From NCBI GenBank assembly GCA_903813345.2, contig CAIIXF020000001.1, forward strand, positions 52,903,885 through 52,967,884: a DNA stretch of 64,000 bases. Reading direction: 5' to 3'. Positions 60,301 through 64,000 of the stretch are shown here, piece after piece. Below the pieces are notes generated by a model. The model worked only from the letters and a program-made list of their open reading frames with translations, did not search any database and was not told the origin of the DNA. Source of the DNA: Owenia fusiformis (lineage: Eukaryota; Annelida; Polychaeta; Sabellida; Oweniidae). The translations under genes were made by a program, and so were the position numbers. Every line of letters begins with the position of its first letter. Positions within the stretch are counted from its first letter, which is position 1.

Positions 60301-63300
60301 GCATGATCTGGTGTACTAGGTCTATTGACTACTTACATGGGAGGCATGATCTGGTGTACTAGGTCTATTGACTTACTTACATGGGAGGCATGATCTGGTG
60401 TACTAGGTCTATTGACTTACTTACATGAAAGGCATGATCTGGTGTACTCTGTCTATTGACTACTTACATGGGAGGCATGATCTGGTGTACTCGGTCTATT
60501 GACTACTTACATGGGAGGCATGATCTGGTGTACTAGGTCTATTGACTTACTTACATGGGAGGCATGATCTGGTGTACTAGGTCTATTGACTACTTACATG
60601 GGAGGCATGATCTGGTGTACTAGGTCTATTGACTACTTACATGGGAGGCATGATCTGGTGTACTAGGTCTATTGACTACTTACATGGGAGGCATGATCTG
60701 GTGTACTAGGTCTATTGACTACTTACATGGGAGGCATGATCTGGTGTACTAGGTCTATTGACTTACTTACATGGGAGGCATGATCTGGTGTACTAGGTCT
60801 ATTGACTACTTACATGGGAGGCATGATCTGGTGTACTAGGTCTATTGACTACTTACATGGGAGGCATGATCTGGTGTACTAGATCTATTGACTACTTACA
60901 TGGGAGGCATGATCTGGTGTACTAGGTCTATTGACTTACTTACATGGGAGGCATGATCTGGTGTACTAGGTCTATTGACTTACTTACATGGGAGGCATGA
61001 TCTGGTGAACTAGGTCTATTGACTACTTACATGGGAGGCATGATCTGGTGTACTCGGTCTATTGACTACTTACATGGGATCCATGATCTGGTGTACTCGG
61101 TCTATTGACTACTTACATGGGACCCATGATCTGGTGTACTCGGTCTATTGACTACTTACATGGGATCCATGATCTGGTGTACTAGGTCTATTGATTACAG
61201 CTGACAAGGGCTTTCTAAATGGTGACATGTACTGACTTGATAATGGTACTTCATCATCCACTGGCTTCTTGGCTTTCTGCAAACAGGCCATAATTTATTT
61301 ATCATTGTTAGATTGTGCAAATTGTATGTAACATGCAAAATGACAATAAGTGGGTATGGAATAAAACATTTGGGAAAAAATTCAAAACCATTATTCAAAT
61401 AGGGTATCGCGACGTTTTTTTTTATTTGTGGAATCCAAGTTGAATGACCCCAAAAATATAATAAGCATGTTAAGTGCTGAATATCATTTTCAGTAGTTGA
61501 TTTTCTTATATATACCAGGTATATACAAATCTTGACCTACAGACAGATATTAAAATGAACTTATACTATATTCATATTTTTCAACAAATCACATACTTGG
61601 CAGTTTGGTGTCCATTCAGGATCAGTCAGCTTTCTCTTCCCCATCTGACTAGGGGCCATACTTCTTCTCTGGAATTACAAAAAGGGAATTATTTGTCTAA
61701 GACAGCTTTGGATCAAACATTTGTACTGACATCATCTGTAGCAAACATCATATAAATGTATACTCTTTATCATTTTTTCTGTGCATCAATCAAACCTAAA
61801 GATATGGAATCAAAGGATCACCATCCGATATTATATGAAAATACATTAATATTTTAGATATAAGATTATTGTATGTTTCAGATAAATGTTCATGCCAACT
61901 TTCAGCTCATCTTTATTATGACAGACCGAAATTGAATTTTCGTGTCGAGTAAATGGTGATAATGTTCTTTTTTATGAAGCAGGGAAGTCAAAACATAAAG
62001 GACTCACAGTCCTGTGCTCACATAGTGTAGTGGATATGCATAAAATGAATGTGGATGTGACTCAATCCGAATAGCAGTTTTAATTTGTGCGGCCAATGTT
62101 GACTTTGTACATTAGAAAGTTCCCTGAAAATGACAAAGTCCTACTTTTTGTCAAATTTTATAGAGCAAACACCAAAAACTGTAATTTCAAGAGCTTTGAA
62201 ATCTTCAGAGGACATGTAAGTTGCATATACAGCAACTACTACAAGTTATTTGAAAGTTCTACTTCAACAAAGTGTCTAGTATTTACAGAAAATTTGACTT
62301 TTTGATGTCAAAATCAGCAATTTCTTGGGAAATGGCGATGATAGGTCAAATAGGCATTATGGATATGCATAAAATGAATGTGGATATGACTCAATCCGAA
62401 TAGCAGTTTTAATTTGTGCGGCCAATGTTGACGGACGGACGGACCAGACGGACCAAAGGATGGACGGTCCAACGGACGCCTGGTCAATCCCAAAGGCTCA
62501 CTGTGTGAGCCAATTACTAATAGAAATCATAGTAAGCATTGAAGATCATTTAGAAGCATTTAAGATCGAATCCACGGCAAAATCTGAATTGAAATATTCA
62601 CACGCGGACGACACAGAATGCACTTCCGGTTTATAATCTATGGTTTTATCAATCAAAAAATATTATTATGAATTTATTCGATATCTGCTGAAATGTGGTA
62701 CATTGTATGTATACTTGTGTTGATTGTTACAAAATAGGTAGGGTAAAGAATATGTAAAAGTCGTTTGATCTTGTCCCAGAAGCAATATTTTGTTATTTAA
62801 TATCGACTAGAATTCCTTTAAGTGTAAGAGGCGTAGAAAATTCTCCCATGTTGTAATCGTACAGGCAAAAGATTGAGACCTTCTCAGGACTATAGTCCTG
62901 GCATGGGAAAATGCATGGCTCCTTGTTGCGTGTTAAAAAAGGCAAGAACTTAACTTCGACATACAAGTGTTACCTGATAAATGGGACCCTCGAGTGCCTT
63001 CAAAATGGTAGTAAACGAACTCCAATGTAACTACATCAGCTTATCTTTCCATCCGATCAACAATAAGTACAGTTAATATAGTTATACAAGAAATGTAAAC
63101 GAACTGAAAATATTCCCAAAAATTTTCCGAATGGCTTGTCATTTCCTGAAGTTATGATACGTTATATGAGACCCTATTTGTTGCAAGACTTATGCTTGGC
63201 ACAACCGTCTCCATGTTTTTAAGTAATATCAGGCTTGAACATTACCACGGTCATGACAGGCCTTACAACCATTGCCACAGCCATATAAGGCTTTAACATT

Positions 63301-63791
63301 ACCATGGTCATGACAGGACTTGCAATATAATATAGCATTGTCACGGTTATATAAGGCTTTCACGATAACAATACCACGGTCATGGCAGGATCCTTGCAAA
63401 ACTTAAAAACACTTAATAACATGGCGACGGTTGTGCCAGGCATAAGTCTTGCAATAGATAGCATGTGCGTTATATTACCGAACATGTGTGAAATGAAATA
63501 TTTGTTCGATGCTCGGATGTTCGCATTTTATTTAGCTCTCGTAAAATGAACAAACAAATATTTATTGGCTTTTTTAACACGCAACAAGGAGTACTAAAAA
63601 TAATCAGTGACGGAGATGAGCAATTAGAGTAGAGGCTTAGATTTCCCGAGATAGGAGCCTGTCTTTTTTCTACCTAATACATAGTGAGGGGGATGAACTC
63701 TTGTTCCCATGTCATGACTGAGTTGTTGAATAGAGTCTAATTTTGAAAACAAAAAATCCGCGAAAAAGACACGAGCTCCTGTACTTACCAT
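45372..63791 (-). CDS. RAD54L: RAD54-like recombination helicase (SWI2/SNF2 family), complete
   Basis: Twenty coding exons on minus: 63791-63789 (ATG only), 61668-61597, 61276-61160, 59132-59072, 58708-58573, 58393-58246, 57456-57409, 56681-56613, 56246-56153, 55489-55365, 54851-54701, 49086-48980, 48554-48482, 48179-48024, 47811-47701, 47290-47167, 46735-46657, 46454-46275, 46013-45850 and 45576-45372. All phases agree; total 740 residues, close to vertebrate RAD54L. Landmarks: N-terminus [33 protein letters not shown], Walker [13 protein letters not shown] (split by an intron), [97 protein letters not shown] and [13 protein letters not shown]54 is a dsDNA translocase that works with RAD51 in homologous recombination in the nucleus. 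Paralog C lies antisense in the intron between 54701 and 49086. Donor-spanning tandem repeats follow the exons ending at 61160 and 56613. Confidence 0.96.
46820..46895. repeat. Short tandem duplication in a RAD54 intron
   Basis: ACAGTATGCAACTGCATGTA is present twice, with ACAGTACAGT remnants on both sides; unit about 28 bp. Not at a splice site. Confidence 0.6.
49585..53874 (+). CDS. Small secreted F5/8C-domain protein, paralog C (nested in RAD54 intron)
   Basis: Five exons: 49585-49630 (46 bp), 51296-51403 (108), 51744-51858 (115), 52109-52307 (199) and 53734-53874 (141, stop TGA), in phase, 202 residues. Signal peptide [15 protein letters not shown]; helix [21 protein letters not shown]5/8C domain from [20 protein letters not shown] through [20 protein letters not shown] and [17 protein letters not shown] to [16 protein letters not shown] and FDIIGCHT. 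It lies wholly inside one RAD54 intron on the opposite strand. Closest to paralog B: exon 1 differs by one residue and exon 2 by one. Same extracellular binding role inferred as for A and B; ligand unknown. Intron 1 holds a hairpin element and a LINE fragment. Confidence 0.88.
49655..49805. repeat. Hairpin element in intron 1 of paralog C
   Basis: ATCCTATGATTTTGAGATAT...TTATCCACGAG on the left pairs with CAACGAGTGGATTA...ATATCACGGAAAATCATAGG on the right. MITE-like, non-coding. Confidence 0.65.
50490..51112 (+). mobile_element. LINE 3'-end fragment in intron 1 of paralog C
   Basis: Same family as 31130-31668. A frame reads [20 protein letters not shown] and [14 protein letters not shown], then a knuckle remnant (HEDLLHWL). 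It ends in AATAAATCAATAAATAAATA. The long open frame 50492-50989 is the same sequence in a different frame and is not a gene. Confidence 0.7.
53990..54310 (+). repeat. Dispersed repeat with internal duplication, GTGGTGACATAAAAA end
   Basis: Two related blocks (GATTTGAACTTCTGAGAACT and GATTTGAATTTCTAACTTGA, each followed by a GGTCAATTTGA box) precede the GGTGGTGACATAAAA terminus shared with 10780-10985 and 58770-58905. In the RAD54 intron just past paralog C. Confidence 0.5.
55905..56016. repeat. 23-bp minisatellite in a RAD54 intron
   Basis: About five units of AACTTGAATTGCTCAAATAGG. It lies about 140 bp inside the intron 3' of the exon ending at 56153 and does not include the splice site. 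Confidence 0.75.
56553..56658 (-). repeat. 53-bp tandem duplication of a RAD54 exon end and donor
   Basis: Two copies, 53 bp apart, of the sequence encoding [13 protein letters not shown] followed by GGTAAGG on minus. The exon-proximal copy (donor at 56612) is the real exon end. The distal copy supplies a second identical donor at 56559. Distal use would read GTA AGG CCC ATA and then a TAG stop. Confidence 0.88.
57021..57129. repeat. Hairpin element in a RAD54 intron
   Basis: GTTATGTCACTATGACGTGA...ATATGCC pairs with GGCATATTTCACGTCATAGT...GCCATAAC. About 109 bp, MITE-like. Confidence 0.65.
58770..58905 (+). repeat. Dispersed repeat ending GTGGTGGTGACATAAAAA
   Basis: Second good copy of the family at 10780-10985, with matching upstream phrases (CATGCAAAATGCACCAC, TTTGTTACAGAC, GTCCACAAAAAAGTT). 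In the RAD54 intron upstream of the exon starting at 58708. Confidence 0.5.
59513..61197 (-). repeat. 43-bp minisatellite built from a RAD54 splice donor, about 39 units
   Basis: About 1.7 kb of 43-44 bp units, plus-strand form ACTTACATGGGAGGCATGAT then CTGGTGTACTAGGTCTATTG. On minus each unit is the coding end of RAD54 coding exon 3 ([11 protein letters not shown]) followed by ATGTAAGTAGTC, the donor. The exon itself is the outermost unit (exon end 61160). Unit count is estimated from length. Units near the exon carry ATCC/ACCC variants (61078-61168); interior units are nearly identical, with 43- and 44-bp forms mixed. Read-through meets TAG within five codons of the donor. Confidence 0.92.
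62031..62433. repeat. Pair of ~72-bp direct repeats plus ACGG-type run
   Basis: GGATATGCATAAAATGAATG...TGCGGCCAATGTTGAC occurs at 62031-62103 and 62361-62431. The second copy is followed by a GGAC-rich run (62432-62480). The direct repeats 330 bp apart may mark an element. In RAD54 intron 1. Confidence 0.7.
62920..63592. mobile_element. Composite inverted-repeat element in RAD54 intron 1
   Basis: Outer arms: CTCCTTGTTGCGTGTTAAAA(AAGGC) at about 62920 and its complement ending about 63592. An inner inverted pair, TTGCAAGACTTATGCTTGGC and complement (63180-63456), encloses three to four tandem units with ACCACGGTCATGACAGG and TATAAGGCTTT. It ends about 200 bp from the RAD54 start codon exon. 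Confidence 0.7.
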
Positions 63792-64000
63792 TTTGGCAAA
63801 TATTTAAGATATCCTATAGTGATATTCTCGGTTTGCATATGTGATGAGCAATTAAGTTCATTATTTGACAAATATGTTCTCCAAGAACTGTACTGAAATA
63901 GGTAAAATTCACCAAAACTTTCGAAAATCATGTTCTGGTTTCAAAACATCCGCCATTAGCCTCCCTCCTTGCCAAAACGAGGTAGCCAATCAGGAAGCTT
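63792..64000 (-). promoter_or_regulatory. RAD54 5' UTR and promoter-proximal region
   Basis: Upstream of the RAD54 start codon on minus. A CCAAT box in reverse orientation (AGCCAATCAGG, CCAAT at 63986-63990) lies about 195 bp upstream of the ATG, the usual place for an NF-Y-type site in a TATA-less promoter. No TATA box is evident. The exact transcription start cannot be read. Confidence 0.45.

Noticed and set aside
59513-61197. CRISPR-like regular repeat array
   Set aside because: Units are contiguous with no spacers and match a RAD54 exon end; this is a eukaryotic minisatellite.

Overview
This is AT-rich eukaryotic (animal) genomic DNA: genes are split into many short exons with GT-AG introns, and the rest is dense in foldback and inverted-repeat elements. 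Several elements combine ACGG/ACTG microsatellites with tandem core units, as I recall for the Pearl elements of bivalves. With a perlustrin-like IGFBP-domain gene and many F5/8C (discoidin) genes, this suggests a marine invertebrate, most likely a lophotrochozoan such as a mollusc. The species is not resolved.

Layout. 1-7.8 kb (minus): 5' part of a secreted or surface F5/8C protein with a Thr/Ser-rich stalk and a Cys-containing region, running off the left edge. 11.1-15.4 kb (plus): the last nine exons of an ASAP-type ArfGAP (ankyrin repeats, proline-rich region, SH3); its BAR-PH-ArfGAP exons are not in the window. 16.7-20.1 kb: repeats. 21.6-22.4 kb (plus): two-exon single-IGFBP-domain secreted protein. 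25.3-28.5, 31.8-40.0 and 49.6-53.9 kb (plus): three five-exon paralogs (A, B, C) of a small secreted F5/8C protein with nearly identical exon lengths. 29.4-30.3 kb: pseudogene copy of the last RAD54 exon. 41.2-45.1 kb: 3' flank of a lost fourth F5/8C copy, split by two inserted elements. 45.4-63.8 kb (minus): complete RAD54-like recombination helicase, 20 coding exons, about 740 aa; paralog C lies antisense in its intron between coding exons 11 and 12.

How it fits together. The F5/8C paralogs and the 3' end of RAD54 were duplicated together as DNA, as shared intron and flank sequence shows, and were then broken up by transposons. The most unusual signal is that tandem repeats repeatedly sit exactly on exon-intron junctions. 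They span four donors (two in ASAP, two in RAD54, including a ~1.7 kb, 43-bp-unit array in which most units carry a GTAAGT donor) and one acceptor (left-hand F5/8C gene). These create decoy splice sites, one of which would add 26 in-frame residues to ASAP.

All gene models were built by hand from reading frame, splice consensus and family resemblance. Coding-exon phases join consistently throughout ASAP, IGFBP, RAD54 and all three F5/8C paralogs. They are not yet consistent near 0.6-1.7 kb of the left-hand gene.
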